Below, piece after piece: positions 54,508 through 63,818 of a stretch of DNA of 64,000 nt (position 1 is the stretch's first letter; the number at the start of each line of letters is the position of its first letter). The DNA is taken from NCBI GenBank assembly GCA_947427385.1, contig CANEHT010000002.1, forward strand, positions 1-64,000, in the 5' to 3' direction. Source of the DNA: an uncultured Clostridia bacterium (lineage in GTDB: Bacteria; Bacillota; Clostridia; Lachnospirales; CAMVHY01). A model generated the notes under the pieces. That model did no database searches. It was not told the DNA's origin and saw only the letters and a program-made list of their open reading frames with translations. The position numbers and the translations under genes were made by a program.

Positions 54508-55224
54508 TTATACATCTCTTTTTTCAAAAATAAATGCAGATGCAACAAAAAATATTAATCCGCCCAAAATCATTCCGTATACTTTATAGCTATTAAAATG
54601 GGGATTAACTAAGAAATAAAAGATATTGTCAAATGGAATTGCACTAATAAAATTTCTCGCCATTGAAAATTTATTCATTAATGCTTTCAAAATATCTTCA
54701 AACAGAAATAAAAAAAATAATCCAGTGACAAAACTTGTTGCCCGCGATTTAAAAATAATTGTCACAAATAAAAAATAATTATTTATGAACCAACCATAAA
54801 TTAAATACAAAGTCATAATTGAATAAAAATACTCAACAACAACCTTTTGCCCTATTCCCAATTGATAATATGCGAGCAAAAGAAAATTTATGAACCCAAG
54901 CACAAAACAATACAAAATATTTGCAAGAACTTTCGATAATAAAATTTCCGTACGAGTTTTTGGTGAAGTAAGTAAAAAAGTTGTCGTCCCAAATCTAAAT
55001 TCTTCCGCTAAAATTGTTACAGCTTGAAATATTATAACGAACTGTACAATTGGCCTAAAAATTAAATCCACAGCAAATACATTTTTTTCCGCACCTGGCA
55101 CTTTAATTATTTGATCGATGATAATGAAAAAAGTTAGCGACATTATGCCTAAATAAATATATGTACTTTTTTTGGCAAAAATTTTTTTAAACTCGAGCCA
55201 TGCCAATTTAAATATATCAAACAA
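54508..55224 (-). CDS. ABC-2 type transporter permease
   Basis: A 238-aa membrane subunit with about six transmembrane segments (first around FAKKSTYIYLGIMSLTFFII) and the conserved EFRFGTTTFLLTSPKTRTEIL loop of the ABC-2 family. It partners the ATPase encoded just upstream; the genes overlap by 8 nt. The substrate may be a peptide, antibiotic or lipid, as in BcrAB/LptAB-like exporters; nothing near decides. Confidence 0.85.
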   Translation of the reverse strand: MFDIFKLAWLEFKKIFAKKSTYIYLGIMSLTFFIIIDQIIKVPGAEKNVFAVDLIFRPIVQFVIIFQAVTILAEEFRFGTTTFLLTSPKTRTEILLSKVLANILYCFVLGFINFLLLAYYQLGIGQKVVVEYFYSIMTLYLIYGWFINNYFLFVTIIFKSRATSFVTGLFFLFLFEDILKALMNKFSMARNFISAIPFDNIFYFLVNPHFNSYKVYGMILGGLIFFVASAFIFEKRDV

Positions 55225-56122
55225 TTTTACTTCCTCCCGTTAAATCGTAAAATTTTTCTTCCAAGGTTTCACGTACCTCATAGACGCTAGTAAAATTAAT
55301 ATCTTTAAGGACAACATCTTTAATAAATGGTGCAAGATTTTCTTTTTGTAATCGAATTTTTATAATATTATCCGTTATATCTTCAATAACAATATTTTTT
55401 TTCTTGAGCAGGCTTACGAATTCATCAAGTTCATTTGTCTCAAAAGCAAAAATTGTATCCTCAACCGTTTTCTCATTCATATCTAATATTTCCATTACAG
55501 AACCTTTTTTCAAAACAACAACACGATTACAAATTTTTTCAATTTCAGAAAGCGTATGACTCGAAATTAAAATTGAAACTTTTTTCTCAGTGGCCAACTT
55601 CACCAAATATTGACGAATAATTTTTACACCATTTGGGTCCAAACTATTTGTTGGCTCGTCAAGTATTAACAACTTTGGATTGCCAAGAAATGCTTGTGCT
55701 AATCCCAACCGTTGCGTCATTCCCAATGAATAAGTTTTTACTTTTTTTTGAATTGCTGATGAAAGTCCCGTTAATGTAATTATTTCACTCAATTTTTTTC
55801 TGTCAAGTTTACCATTCATCGCCGCAAAAAATTTTAAATTTTGATAGCCCGACATGTATGGATAAAATTTTGGCGTTTCAATCATACAGCCAAATAATCG
55901 ATTACCTTTGTCAATAGTTTTTGAATCGACATTACAAACGATTTTGCCATCAAAATTTCTAATTAATCCGACAATCGTACGCATCAAAGTAGTTTTACCG
56001 GCGCCATTTGGGCCAACCAAACCCAAAATTTCGCCCTCATTCAAATCGAAACTAACATTATTCAGAGCGAATTGTTTTTGAAATTTTTTAGTAACAGCTG
56101 CAACTTTCATAATCTCACTCAT
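55217..56122 (-). CDS. ABC transporter ATP-binding protein
   Basis: A 301-aa ATPase of the BcrA/CcmA-like exporter group. Walker A GLVGPNGAGKTTLMRTIV near residue 40, signature TYSLGMTQRLGLAQAFLG near 135, Walker B KLLILDEPTNSLDPNG near 155 and the H-loop SSHTLSE. A C-terminal ~80-residue extension follows. GAGGTTAA precedes the ATG. It shares an operon with the permease. Confidence 0.93.
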   Translation of the reverse strand: MSEIMKVAAVTKKFQKQFALNNVSFDLNEGEILGLVGPNGAGKTTLMRTIVGLIRNFDGKIVCNVDSKTIDKGNRLFGCMIETPKFYPYMSGYQNLKFFAAMNGKLDRKKLSEIITLTGLSSAIQKKVKTYSLGMTQRLGLAQAFLGNPKLLILDEPTNSLDPNGVKIIRQYLVKLATEKKVSILISSHTLSEIEKICNRVVVLKKGSVMEILDMNEKTVEDTIFAFETNELDEFVSLLKKKNIVIEDITDNIIKIRLQKENLAPFIKDVVLKDINFTSVYEVRETLEEKFYDLTGGSKIV

Positions 56123-56153
56123 AAAATTAACCTCACAATAAAAATTTGTAAAT

Positions 56154-56162
56154 ATTATAGCA
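56154..56162 (-). promoter_or_regulatory. Extended -10 promoter of the ABC transporter operon
   Basis: On the minus strand TGCTATAAT (56162-56154), a TGn-extended perfect -10, 32 nt before the ATPase ATG and directly after the spoIID terminator. Confidence 0.6.
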
Positions 56163-56202
56163 CAAAAAATGCGGCGGGAAATTTACGTTATTTCCACGCC
56201 GC
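56163..56202 (-). terminator. Intrinsic terminator overlapping the end of spoIID
   Basis: On the minus strand GCGGCGTGGAAAT pairs with ATTTCCCGCCGC across a short loop that contains the spoIID stop codon, followed by ATTTTTT. It is unusually GC-rich for this region. Confidence 0.8.
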
Positions 56203-57076
56203 TATAATAATGCTGTAAAATTTGTTTGTAGTCGTAACCACGTTGTGCCATAAAATTTGCACCATATTGACTCATACCACTGCCATGCCCATAACCTTTT
56301 GTAACAAAAATGATATTTGCACCATCTTTTTTGAAAGTAAAATTCGTTGAGCGCAAACCTAATAGCATTCGAATTTCCATCGCATTTATATTTTTGTCGC
56401 ATATATTTATATTTTTTATGTAACCAGCTTTTGACCTTTGCGCAATAATAAATTTGTCAAAAAATTTTTCCGCCGTAAGATTCGTTTTGTAACGATTATT
56501 TATCAATTTGATTACATTTTTTAATGGAATTTTTTTTTCGACTTGAAAGTTTGGCGCATTTTCATCATCATGACTATCAACACTTTTCAGATATGGGTAT
56601 GAACGCTGCCAAACATTTTCGGAATTTTCCGTAAGGCCAGCGCTTGTGGAATGGAAAACAGCTTCTATAATTTCGCCATTATATTTGATAGTTTGACCTT
56701 TGGTTGAGTCGACGGCATCACAAATTTTTTTATAATTTTTTTCAAAATCTGCGCCCCATTTTTTTTTCATATCATCAACAGAAATGTAAGCTTGATACAA
56801 ATTTTTATAATCCACACCGTCATAATTTCTTATAGCATAAGTTCGTGCGGCAACAGCTTGCGCCTTTAATGCTTCCAATTCAAAACTTATTGGCATTTCT
56901 GCCGCAACTACACATTTTATATAATCTTCAAGAATATTTGACGTTTGTTCGAATTCTATATCATTAATTACAGTTTCATTAACAATTGGTTTTTTCGAGC
57001 CACAACAAAAATTAATTGTGCACGGAATGAAAAAAACGGACAAAATCATTGCAAAAAAAATCTTATACAAAAACAT
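56183..57076 (-). CDS. spoIID: Stage II sporulation protein D (lytic transglycosylase)
   Basis: A 297-aa SpoIID-family peptidoglycan lytic transglycosylase. An N-terminal hydrophobic signal/anchor (residues 4-20) precedes the catalytic motif CVVAAEMPISFELEALKAQA with the key Glu, then ARTYA, and GYGHGSGMSQYGA near residue 265. In sporulation it acts with SpoIIM and SpoIIP in engulfment. It ends with a strong terminator. The upstream gene (SpoVB/MurJ-like) lies 56 nt away. Confidence 0.9.
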   Translation of the reverse strand: MFLYKIFFAMILSVFFIPCTINFCCGSKKPIVNETVINDIEFEQTSNILEDYIKCVVAAEMPISFELEALKAQAVAARTYAIRNYDGVDYKNLYQAYISVDDMKKKWGADFEKNYKKICDAVDSTKGQTIKYNGEIIEAVFHSTSAGLTENSENVWQRSYPYLKSVDSHDDENAPNFQVEKKIPLKNVIKLINNRYKTNLTAEKFFDKFIIAQRSKAGYIKNINICDKNINAMEIRMLLGLRSTNFTFKKDGANIIFVTKGYGHGSGMSQYGANFMAQRGYDYKQILQHYYSGVEIT

Positions 57077-57132
57077 ACGCCACGCTTTTATTTTTGTATA
57101 AGATTATGCACAAAAAAATTTTTTTAGACCAA

Positions 57133-58719
57133 TCATTTTGACAAAATCGAAATTATTTTTTTACCCATCGGCATCAATTTTAAATCTTCTTGCCTTATTC
57201 CTTTCATAAAATAAAGCACAAAAAAATAAATAATTATGCCGACAAACATTACAAACAGTAACGCAAAAGTATTACTGTGTGTCAATGAATAAATTAAATT
57301 GTAACCAAAATAGCAACTTAATCCCATAATCATTGAAGCCGCCAACGGTTTAACGAGCGCACCAATAATATCCGGTAAAGTTTTTATTGCATGAGTCAGC
57401 ATCGCTAAATCTATCAGCGACGCAACAAAATAACAAGCAATCGTACTTATAACCGCACCTAAAACATTTATTCGTGGATTCGAAATCAAAACGTAATTAA
57501 GCGGAATTTTTGCAAGCGCACCGAAAAATGCCGCTATCGCTGGAGTTTTAACGCGCCCAATTCCCTGCAATATTCCGGTTGAAACTTGTGCTAACGCGAG
57601 AAAAATTATACTAATTGAGCCAACAATCAATAAATTACCGCCACCGGGATATGATGGGAAAAGCAAAAGCAAAATCTGATGACCTAAAACACCAATTCCA
57701 ACCGCCGCTGGTATTGACAAAATCATTGTCAATCGCAATGCCGTATCAATTTTATTTTTTACCGCGTCCATATTTTTTAACACAAATGACTCCGCAATAT
57801 TTGGAACAATAGCCGTCGCAACCGAAGTCGCAATTGAAACAGGCAATGTCGTCAAAACAACATATTTGCCGGTAAGCTGACCATACAAAATATCAGCTTC
57901 ATGCTCCGTAAAATTTCCATTAGCTGTCAAACAAGTCATAACCATCTTCATATCTATCAAGTTTGTTACGCTAAAAATAGCAGTGCCAATAATAATAGGT
58001 ACTGCCGTTTTTATAAGCTCAAACGAAATTTTTTTGACACTTTCATCGCCATTTGATAAATCACTTTGACAATCCATCAAAATATTTTGACGCTGTAAAT
58101 AATAAATCAAAACAATGACAATTAAACCAACAAACGCACCAATTCCCGTTCCAACTGTTCCACCCGCTGCTCCTAATTCCACACTTTTTTTCACTAAAAT
58201 AAAAGCCATCAATACGCTAAAGAACGCATTAAAAATTTGTTCAATGACTTGTGAAATTGCAGTCGGTACCGTATTTTTTAAACCTTGAAAGTATCCTCGA
58301 AACACGGCGGCAATTGCAACAATAAAAACAGTTGGCGATAGTGTAACAATTGCATAAAAACTTTTTGGGCTACCAATCATATTTGAAAATTGGCGCGCAC
58401 CGAAACCAATTAATAATGACGCAAAAAATCCAACTGTTGCCGCAATTATGAGTGAAACTTTAAAAACCAAATGTGCATTTTTATACTCATGCTTGGCTAT
58501 TCGCTCAGAAACCATTTTAGAAATTGCCGCCGGCAATCCTGCGGACGACATTATCAAAAAAAAAGTATAGAGATAATAACCAGCGCTATAAATTCCGTTG
58601 CCCTCATCGCCAATTAATTTCGTAAGCGGTAAGCGATACAAAAAACCGATAAAACGAACGAGCAAGCTGGATATAGCTAATATAGCAGCTTGCCGTACGA
58701 AAGAATTTTTTTCAGCCAT
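57133..58719 (-). CDS. Polysaccharide/lipid flippase, SpoVB/MurJ-like (MVF family)
   Basis: A 528-aa protein with about 14 transmembrane helices from the MOP/MVF superfamily. It starts KNSFVRQAAILAISSLLVRFIGFLYR, includes FRGYFQGLKNTVPTAISQV typical of SpoVB/MurJ, and lacks a soluble extra domain. It is probably a lipid II or polysaccharide flippase; SpoVB serves the spore cortex, MurJ growth, and the sequence does not decide. GGAGCG precedes the ATG. It follows typA by 11 nt. Confidence 0.85.
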   Translation of the reverse strand: MAEKNSFVRQAAILAISSLLVRFIGFLYRLPLTKLIGDEGNGIYSAGYYLYTFFLIMSSAGLPAAISKMVSERIAKHEYKNAHLVFKVSLIIAATVGFFASLLIGFGARQFSNMIGSPKSFYAIVTLSPTVFIVAIAAVFRGYFQGLKNTVPTAISQVIEQIFNAFFSVLMAFILVKKSVELGAAGGTVGTGIGAFVGLIVIVLIYYLQRQNILMDCQSDLSNGDESVKKISFELIKTAVPIIIGTAIFSVTNLIDMKMVMTCLTANGNFTEHEADILYGQLTGKYVVLTTLPVSIATSVATAIVPNIAESFVLKNMDAVKNKIDTALRLTMILSIPAAVGIGVLGHQILLLLFPSYPGGGNLLIVGSISIIFLALAQVSTGILQGIGRVKTPAIAAFFGALAKIPLNYVLISNPRINVLGAVISTIACYFVASLIDLAMLTHAIKTLPDIIGALVKPLAASMIMGLSCYFGYNLIYSLTHSNTFALLFVMFVGIIIYFFVLYFMKGIRQEDLKLMPMGKKIISILSK

Positions 58720-58730
58720 AATAAACGCTC

Positions 58731-60536
58731 CTATTTTTGACGCATGCGAATTTTGGGATCTAAAATTTTTTTCCGCAAACGCAAATTTTTCGGCGTTACC
58801 TCTATTAATTCATCATCATTGATAAAATCTAAAGCTTGTTCAAGCGTAAATTCGATAGGTGGCGTCAAAATTAATGATTCATCCGAACCAGACGCCCGCA
58901 TATTTGTCAATTGCTTTTTCTTACAAACATTTACATCGATATCACCAAGCCGATTATTTTTTCCAACAACCATTCCGCGATAAACTTTATCACCCGGTTT
59001 AACAAACAATTCGCCACGTTCTTGTGCATTAAACAATCCATAAGCAACAGCTACACCTGTTTCAAAAGCAACCAATGAGCCATAACTACGACTGATAATT
59101 TCACCTTTGAACGGCTGAAAATTATCAAAAAAATTATTCAATACACCATTGCCGTGCGTGTCTTTTATAAATTCACTGCGATAACCAATCAATCCACGAG
59201 CAGGTACAGAAAATTTCAAGCGCACAAAATTTTCACGTAAATGGTCAAATGAAATCATCTCGCCTTTGCGAATTCCAAGCTTAGAAATTACCGAACCAGA
59301 AAACTCTTCAGGCACATCAATTGTAACAATTTCCATCGGCTCATTTAATTTGCCATCAATGTTGCGAAACAAAACTTGCGGCTTGGAAATCTGAAACTCA
59401 TAACCTTCACGCCGCATCGTTTCAATCAAAACTGATAAATGCAATTCGCCGCGCCCGGAAACTTTAAAAACATCTGTCGAATCAGTTTCATCAACGCGTA
59501 AACTTACATTCGTATTCAATTCTTTTTTTAATCTATTATACAAATGCCGACTCGTAACAAATTTCCCTTCCTGCCCCGCAAACGGACTATCATTCACAGA
59601 AAAATTTACAGAAATTGTCGGCTCAGAAATTTTACTAAATTCGAGTGGTGCAACATCATCCGGCGAACAAATTGTATCACCAATTTTTATATTCGTAATG
59701 CCTGAGACAGCAACAATATCGCCAAATTCCGCGTGTTCAATATTTTTTTTCTCAAGACCATTGAAAGTATAAAGACTAGTAATTTTTGCCGACTTTGGCG
59801 CGTCAAGCGAATGCATATTGACAATTACAACTTCATCGTTAATTTTTATTGCACCGCTCTCAATTTTACCAATCCCAATTCGCCCAACATAATCATTATA
59901 ATCCAAAGCTGAAATCAATAAACGCAAACAATCCTGCTCCGAAGTAGGCGCAGGAATAAAATTTACAATTGTTTCAAACAAATCTGTCATATCATCTTTA
60001 ACTTCGTCAATGTAAGCAAATCCATTTTTTGCAGAAGCATAAACAACCGGAAAATCTAATTGTTCATCCGATGCCCCAAGCTCCATAAACAATTCCAAAA
60101 TTTCATCTATAACATCTTTTGCGCGCTGATCTGGCCTGTCCACTTTATTTATACAAACAATAACCGGTAAATTTAATTGCAACGCATTTTGTAAAACGAA
60201 ACGTGTCTGCGGCATAACGCCTTCAAAAGCGTCTACCAGCAAAACCACGCCATTAACCATTTTTAAAACGCGTTCAACTTCACCACCGAAATCGGCATGA
60301 CCGGGCGTATCCACAATATTTATTTTAATACCATTGTAATTTATAGCGGTATTTTTTGACAAAATAGTTATACCGCGCTCACGTTCCAAATCGTTTGAAT
60401 CCATAATTCTTTCGGGAACATATTGATTATCACGAAAAGCGCCGCTTTGCTTAAGCAATTGATCAACCAAAGTTGTTTTACCGTGGTCAACATGTGCAAC
60501 AATAGCGACATTTCGAATATCTTTTCTTATTTTCAT
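58731..60536 (-). CDS. typA: GTPase TypA/BipA
   Basis: A 601-aa translational GTPase acting on ribosomes under stress. G1 is AHVDHGKTTLVDQLLKQ near residue 13, G3 DTPGHADFGGEVERV near 75 and G4 CINKVDRPDQRA near 130. The EF-G-like domains and the BipA-specific C-terminal domain (SYGSLVAFETGVAVAYGL near 455) follow. It lies 12 nt after ftsZ in the same operon. Confidence 0.96.
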   Translation of the reverse strand: MKIRKDIRNVAIVAHVDHGKTTLVDQLLKQSGAFRDNQYVPERIMDSNDLERERGITILSKNTAINYNGIKINIVDTPGHADFGGEVERVLKMVNGVVLLVDAFEGVMPQTRFVLQNALQLNLPVIVCINKVDRPDQRAKDVIDEILELFMELGASDEQLDFPVVYASAKNGFAYIDEVKDDMTDLFETIVNFIPAPTSEQDCLRLLISALDYNDYVGRIGIGKIESGAIKINDEVVIVNMHSLDAPKSAKITSLYTFNGLEKKNIEHAEFGDIVAVSGITNIKIGDTICSPDDVAPLEFSKISEPTISVNFSVNDSPFAGQEGKFVTSRHLYNRLKKELNTNVSLRVDETDSTDVFKVSGRGELHLSVLIETMRREGYEFQISKPQVLFRNIDGKLNEPMEIVTIDVPEEFSGSVISKLGIRKGEMISFDHLRENFVRLKFSVPARGLIGYRSEFIKDTHGNGVLNNFFDNFQPFKGEIISRSYGSLVAFETGVAVAYGLFNAQERGELFVKPGDKVYRGMVVGKNNRLGDIDVNVCKKKQLTNMRASGSDESLILTPPIEFTLEQALDFINDDELIEVTPKNLRLRKKILDPKIRMRQK

Positions 60537-60548
60537 AAAATCACTCTT

Positions 60549-61652
60549 TTATTGGTTACGTTTTTTTTGCAGAAAAATTGGAATATCAAAGGACATTTCT
60601 CCATCATTAAAATCTGATTTAAAATTTGTATTATCAATAAATTTTGACGTTTCAGCTTTAGAAAAAGTAATTGGCGAAGATGAAATTGAATCATTTTCAA
60701 GTCCTGTTGCTATTACTGTTACAATTACTTCATCCTTCAAATCTTCATTAATTGTTGTACCAAAAATAATTTCGGCATCCGGGTCAATTGCATCAGCAAT
60801 AATATTTGCCGCAACATCTGTATCGAACAATCCAAGATTTAAATCCCCAGCAATACTTATCAACACGCTCTTTGCACCATTAATAGAAGTCTCCAAAAGT
60901 GGACTTCTAATAGCCATTTCAGCCGCAGTTTCTGTTTTGTTTTTTCCTGATGCACGTCCAACACCCATATGCGCAATACCTTTGTTGCTCATAATTGTCC
61001 GAACATCAGCAAAATCAAGATTAATCATACCCGGCTTAGAAATTAAATCACTTATACCTTGCACTCCTTGTCTTAAAACTTCGTCAGCTTTTTTGAAAGA
61101 GTCAACAAGTGAAGTATCTTTATCAATAACTTCTAACAATCTTTGATTTGGAATAACAACGAGCGTATCAACATTTTTCTTTAATTCTTCAATTCCCTCA
61201 ACTGCATTGCGCATACGTTTTTTACCTTCAAAGTTAAAAGGTTTAGTAACAACGCCAACAGTTAATATGCCTTGCTCACGCGCCAATGCAGCAATCACAG
61301 GAGCAGCTCCAGTTCCAGTTCCGCCACCCATTCCTGCCGTAATAAATAACATATCAGCACCGGTAATAGCATTTGTAACTTCTTCTGAACTTTCTTCAGC
61401 AGCTTTCCTGCCGATTTCAGGTTTACCGCCAGCTCCAAGTCCACGCGTAAGTTTATTGCCAAGTTGAATTTTTACAGGTGCTTTGGAAGAATTCAAAGCT
61501 TGATTGTCAGTATTAACGCTAATGAATTCAATTGATTTAACATTATCGGCAATCATTCGATTGACAGCATTATTACCGCCACCGCCAACGCCAATAACTA
61601 CAATTTTTGCATTTCCATTATCTACGAATTCTTTGGGCTCTTTTGCGCACAA
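60549..61652 (-). CDS. ftsZ: Cell division protein FtsZ
   Basis: A 367-aa tubulin-like GTPase forming the Z-ring. The GTP site [19 protein letters not shown] is near residue 105, the T7 loop [10 protein letters not shown] near 205, and the C-terminal tail [12 protein letters not shown] is the docking peptide for FtsA/SepF/ZipA-type partners. Start chosen at TTG 61652 (MCAKEPKEF), five to six nt after GAGGAGG; a longer frame lacks a ribosome binding site. No ftsA lies next to it. Confidence 0.97.
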   Translation of the reverse strand: MCAKEPKEFVDNGNAKIVVIGVGGGGNNAVNRMIADNVKSIEFISVNTDNQALNSSKAPVKIQLGNKLTRGLGAGGKPEIGRKAAEESSEEVTNAITGADMLFITAGMGGGTGTGAAPVIAALAREQGILTVGVVTKPFNFEGKKRMRNAVEGIEELKKNVDTLVVIPNQRLLEVIDKDTSLVDSFKKADEVLRQGVQGISDLISKPGMINLDFADVRTIMSNKGIAHMGVGRASGKNKTETAAEMAIRSPLLETSINGAKSVLISIAGDLNLGLFDTDVAANIIADAIDPDAEIIFGTTINEDLKDEVIVTVIATGLENDSISSSPITFSKAETSKFIDNTNFKSDFNDGEMSFDIPIFLQKKRNQ

Positions 61653-61680
61653 AATAAAAACCTCCTCATATAACAAATTT

Positions 61681-61689
61681 ATTATAACA
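61681..61689 (-). promoter_or_regulatory. Extended -10 promoter of ftsZ
   Basis: On the minus strand TGTTATAAT (61689-61681), a perfect -10 with a TGn extension, 29 nt before the ftsZ start. A TTGCTT with 19-nt spacing could be a weak -35. Confidence 0.55.
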
Positions 61690-61717
61690 CAAAAAAACAA
61701 TAAAAAAGCAAAAATTT

Positions 61718-62425
61718 TTATGTAATAAATTTAAAAACCGGAGCAAGATTTTTATTATTTAAATACAAGATACCGGGTTTATTTAAATAATCGGAACCGC
61801 TTTCCAAAATAGATTTAACAAGTGCAATTTTTTGTGGCGCATCATCCATATTGCCAAAATGGATATCAATATCTTTTACATACAAACAAATATTATTACG
61901 GTCGGAAAAATCAATGACTAAATTATTTTGCGGAAAATCATTTTCTAAAATAAATTTTGACAATTGCAAAGCGGAATCAATTAAAAATTTATCATCAATA
62001 TTTAAAATTTGACCAAGTGTAAAAGAATCAAAATTTAATCCTAAAACAATTGGGAAATTTTTATCACAGGCTTTTGAAATTTCAATAATTCTTGCTTCAT
62101 TGTCAATAAGTATATATGAATCATTTAAATATTTCACGTAGCAAATAGGGACTCTTTCGACAATATTAACAGAAATTTTATTTGGCAGCAAATAATTTAT
62201 TTTTGCCGTGTTAATGAAATAGTTAGTGCGCAATTTTTTTTGAGCGGCAAATTTATTAAAAAGGAAAATATTTTCACCCGTATTAAAGTTAATTAAATCG
62301 GAAACTTGTTTTTCAGTAACAAAATTATTTCCGGTTACAATTAATTCATCGATACAAAATATGGGTAAAAATAAAGTAACTAATGAAGCAAAACAAATAA
62401 TGGCTAAAGCAAAATATTTTTTCAT
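61718..62425 (-). CDS. ftsQ: Cell division protein FtsQ/DivIB
   Basis: A 235-aa membrane protein with one transmembrane segment (residues 4-22) and an external POTRA domain opening [21 protein letters not shown]; the beta-domain [22 protein letters not shown] follows. Length and layout match FtsQ/DivIB. The ATG at 62425 lies shortly after AGGATG; longer frames enter tRNA-Leu. It begins only 25 nt after the tRNA 3' end, so its mRNA may be cut from a shared transcript. It precedes ftsZ by 65 nt. Confidence 0.85.
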   Translation of the reverse strand: MKKYFALAIICFASLVTLFLPIFCIDELIVTGNNFVTEKQVSDLINFNTGENIFLFNKFAAQKKLRTNYFINTAKINYLLPNKISVNIVERVPICYVKYLNDSYILIDNEARIIEISKACDKNFPIVLGLNFDSFTLGQILNIDDKFLIDSALQLSKFILENDFPQNNLVIDFSDRNNICLYVKDIDIHFGNMDDAPQKIALVKSILESGSDYLNKPGILYLNNKNLAPVFKFIT

Positions 62426-62449
62426 AAGTAAAAACATCCTAAAAAAATA

Positions 62450-62535
62450 TACGGATAACAGGACTTGAACCTGCACGGATTTTTATATCCATTAGAACCT
62501 GAATCTAACGCGTCTACCAATTCCGCCATATCCGT
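62450..62535 (-). tRNA. tRNA-Leu (anticodon CAG)
   Basis: A class II tRNA on the minus strand. Acceptor ACGGATA pairs with TATCCGT; the D-arm region is TGGCGGAATTGGTAGACGC; the anticodon stem is TTAGA/TCTAA around the loop TTCAGGT, giving CAG; the variable arm GGAT-ATAAAA-ATCC forms a hairpin; and the T-arm contains TTCAAGT. The discriminator is A. CCA is not encoded (T-rich sequence follows), so a CCA-adding enzyme is needed. It reads CUG and lies just ahead of ftsQ. Confidence 0.95.
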
Positions 62536-62546
62536 TTACGAATTTA

Positions 62547-62574
62547 TTATTACATCATTCCAAAAAAAAATCAA
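62547..62574 (-). promoter_or_regulatory. Promoter of tRNA-Leu (and perhaps ftsQ)
   Basis: On the minus strand TTGATT (62574-62569), a 16-nt spacer and TAATAA (62552-62547); the expected start is a few bases before the tRNA 5' end. Confidence 0.5.
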
Positions 62575-62654
62575 TGTATTCCAAAAATGTTTTTTACTCT
62601 AAAAAAAGTCAAGTGTTTCTAGCGCCATAAAAAATTTCTGAATAGATAAATGTA

Positions 62655-62690
62655 CAAAAAAAAATTCGCTTATGCGAATTTTTATTTTTT
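62655..62690 (-). terminator. Intrinsic terminator after galE
   Basis: On the minus strand AAAAATTCGC and GCGAATTTT form a stem around ATAA, followed by a run of T (complement of the A-run from 62655). It lies about 40 nt after the galE stop. Confidence 0.8.
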
Positions 62691-62728
62691 GTAGCAGTAT
62701 TTTAAAAAAATTGTTGCACAAAATAAAT

Positions 62729-63691
62729 TTAATGATTTTTATGCCAATTCCATGCACTCGAAATAATTTTTTCGGGCGTACAAAATTTTGGCTGCCAACC
62801 AAGTTCATTTTTAATTTTTTCTGACGACGCAATTAAAATTGCGGGATCACCTACACGTCGTGGCGCAATCTCATAATTTATTTTTTTACCCGTTACAATT
62901 TCTGCCGCCTTTACTATTTCCATGACACTCAAACCTTTATTATTACCAAGATTATAAATTTTGCTTTGGTCGGATAATTTTTCGAGCGCCAAAATGTGAG
63001 CAGCCGCAAGATCCGTGACGTGTATGTAATCTCGTATGCAAGTTCCATCTGGTGTCGGATAATCATTGCCAAAAATTTTTATCGTTTTATTATCGCGCAC
63101 GGCTTTTAAAATAATCGGAATCAAATGCGTTTCAGGATTATGTGCTTCACCAATCTGACCACTTTCGTCCGCACCAGCAACATTAAAATATCTGAGCGCA
63201 ACATATTTTATGCCGTAAGCTTTGTCAAACCAATGCAACATTTTTTCAATTGTAATTTTTGTTTCGCCATATGGATTAATTGGATTAACAGGATTGTCTT
63301 CCGTAATCGGAATTGATTGTGGCTCACCATAAACTGCTGCCGTCGATGAAAAAATTATTTTCTTGACATTATTTTTTCGCAATGAATTGAGAAGTGAAAA
63401 AGTTGCAAGCACATTGTTGTCATAATATTTTGCCGGATTAATCATACTTTCGCCAACTAATGAGAACGCAGCAAAATGTACGACGGAATCAATTTTTTCG
63501 TCATGAATAATTTTTTCCACAAGCTTTTCGTCACGAATATCACCTTCGTAAAATCGTGCGTCTTTTTGTAAAAATTCTTTGTGTCCATTAGAAAGATTGT
63601 CAATGACAACGATATCATAATTCTTTTTGATAAGCTCTAAAACCACATGACTACCGATGTAACCGGCACCGCCACAAATTAATATCGACAT
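62729..63691 (-). CDS. galE: UDP-glucose 4-epimerase
   Basis: A 320-aa short-chain dehydrogenase/reductase interconverting UDP-glucose and UDP-galactose. The NAD site GGAGYIGSHVVLELI is at the N-terminus, SSTAAVYGEP near residue 115 and the catalytic YGETK near 140, followed by ALRYFNVAGA. AAAGGTGA precedes the ATG. It is transcribed alone and diverges from the heptad-repeat gene. It may supply galactose units for surface glycans. Confidence 0.95.
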   Translation of the reverse strand: MSILICGGAGYIGSHVVLELIKKNYDIVVIDNLSNGHKEFLQKDARFYEGDIRDEKLVEKIIHDEKIDSVVHFAAFSLVGESMINPAKYYDNNVLATFSLLNSLRKNNVKKIIFSSTAAVYGEPQSIPITEDNPVNPINPYGETKITIEKMLHWFDKAYGIKYVALRYFNVAGADESGQIGEAHNPETHLIPIILKAVRDNKTIKIFGNDYPTPDGTCIRDYIHVTDLAAAHILALEKLSDQSKIYNLGNNKGLSVMEIVKAAEIVTGKKINYEIAPRRVGDPAILIASSEKIKNELGWQPKFCTPEKIISSAWNWHKNH

Positions 63692-63728
63692 TTTATCACC
63701 TTTTTTTACATTTTTATTAAATTTTGTC

Positions 63729-63757
63729 TTGCAACCGCTTTGTAATTATAGTATAAT
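63729..63757 (+). promoter_or_regulatory. Sigma-A-type promoter of the heptad-repeat gene
   Basis: TTGCAA at 63729-63734, a 17-nt spacer and a perfect TATAAT at 63752-63757, 61 nt before the ATG. The -35 is palindromic and could also serve galE on the other strand. Confidence 0.72.
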
Positions 63758-63818
63758 AAATAAATAAAAGAAAATTTCTGTCATATTTCAGTTTTTTTAC
63801 GCACAGGAGGTGTATTTT

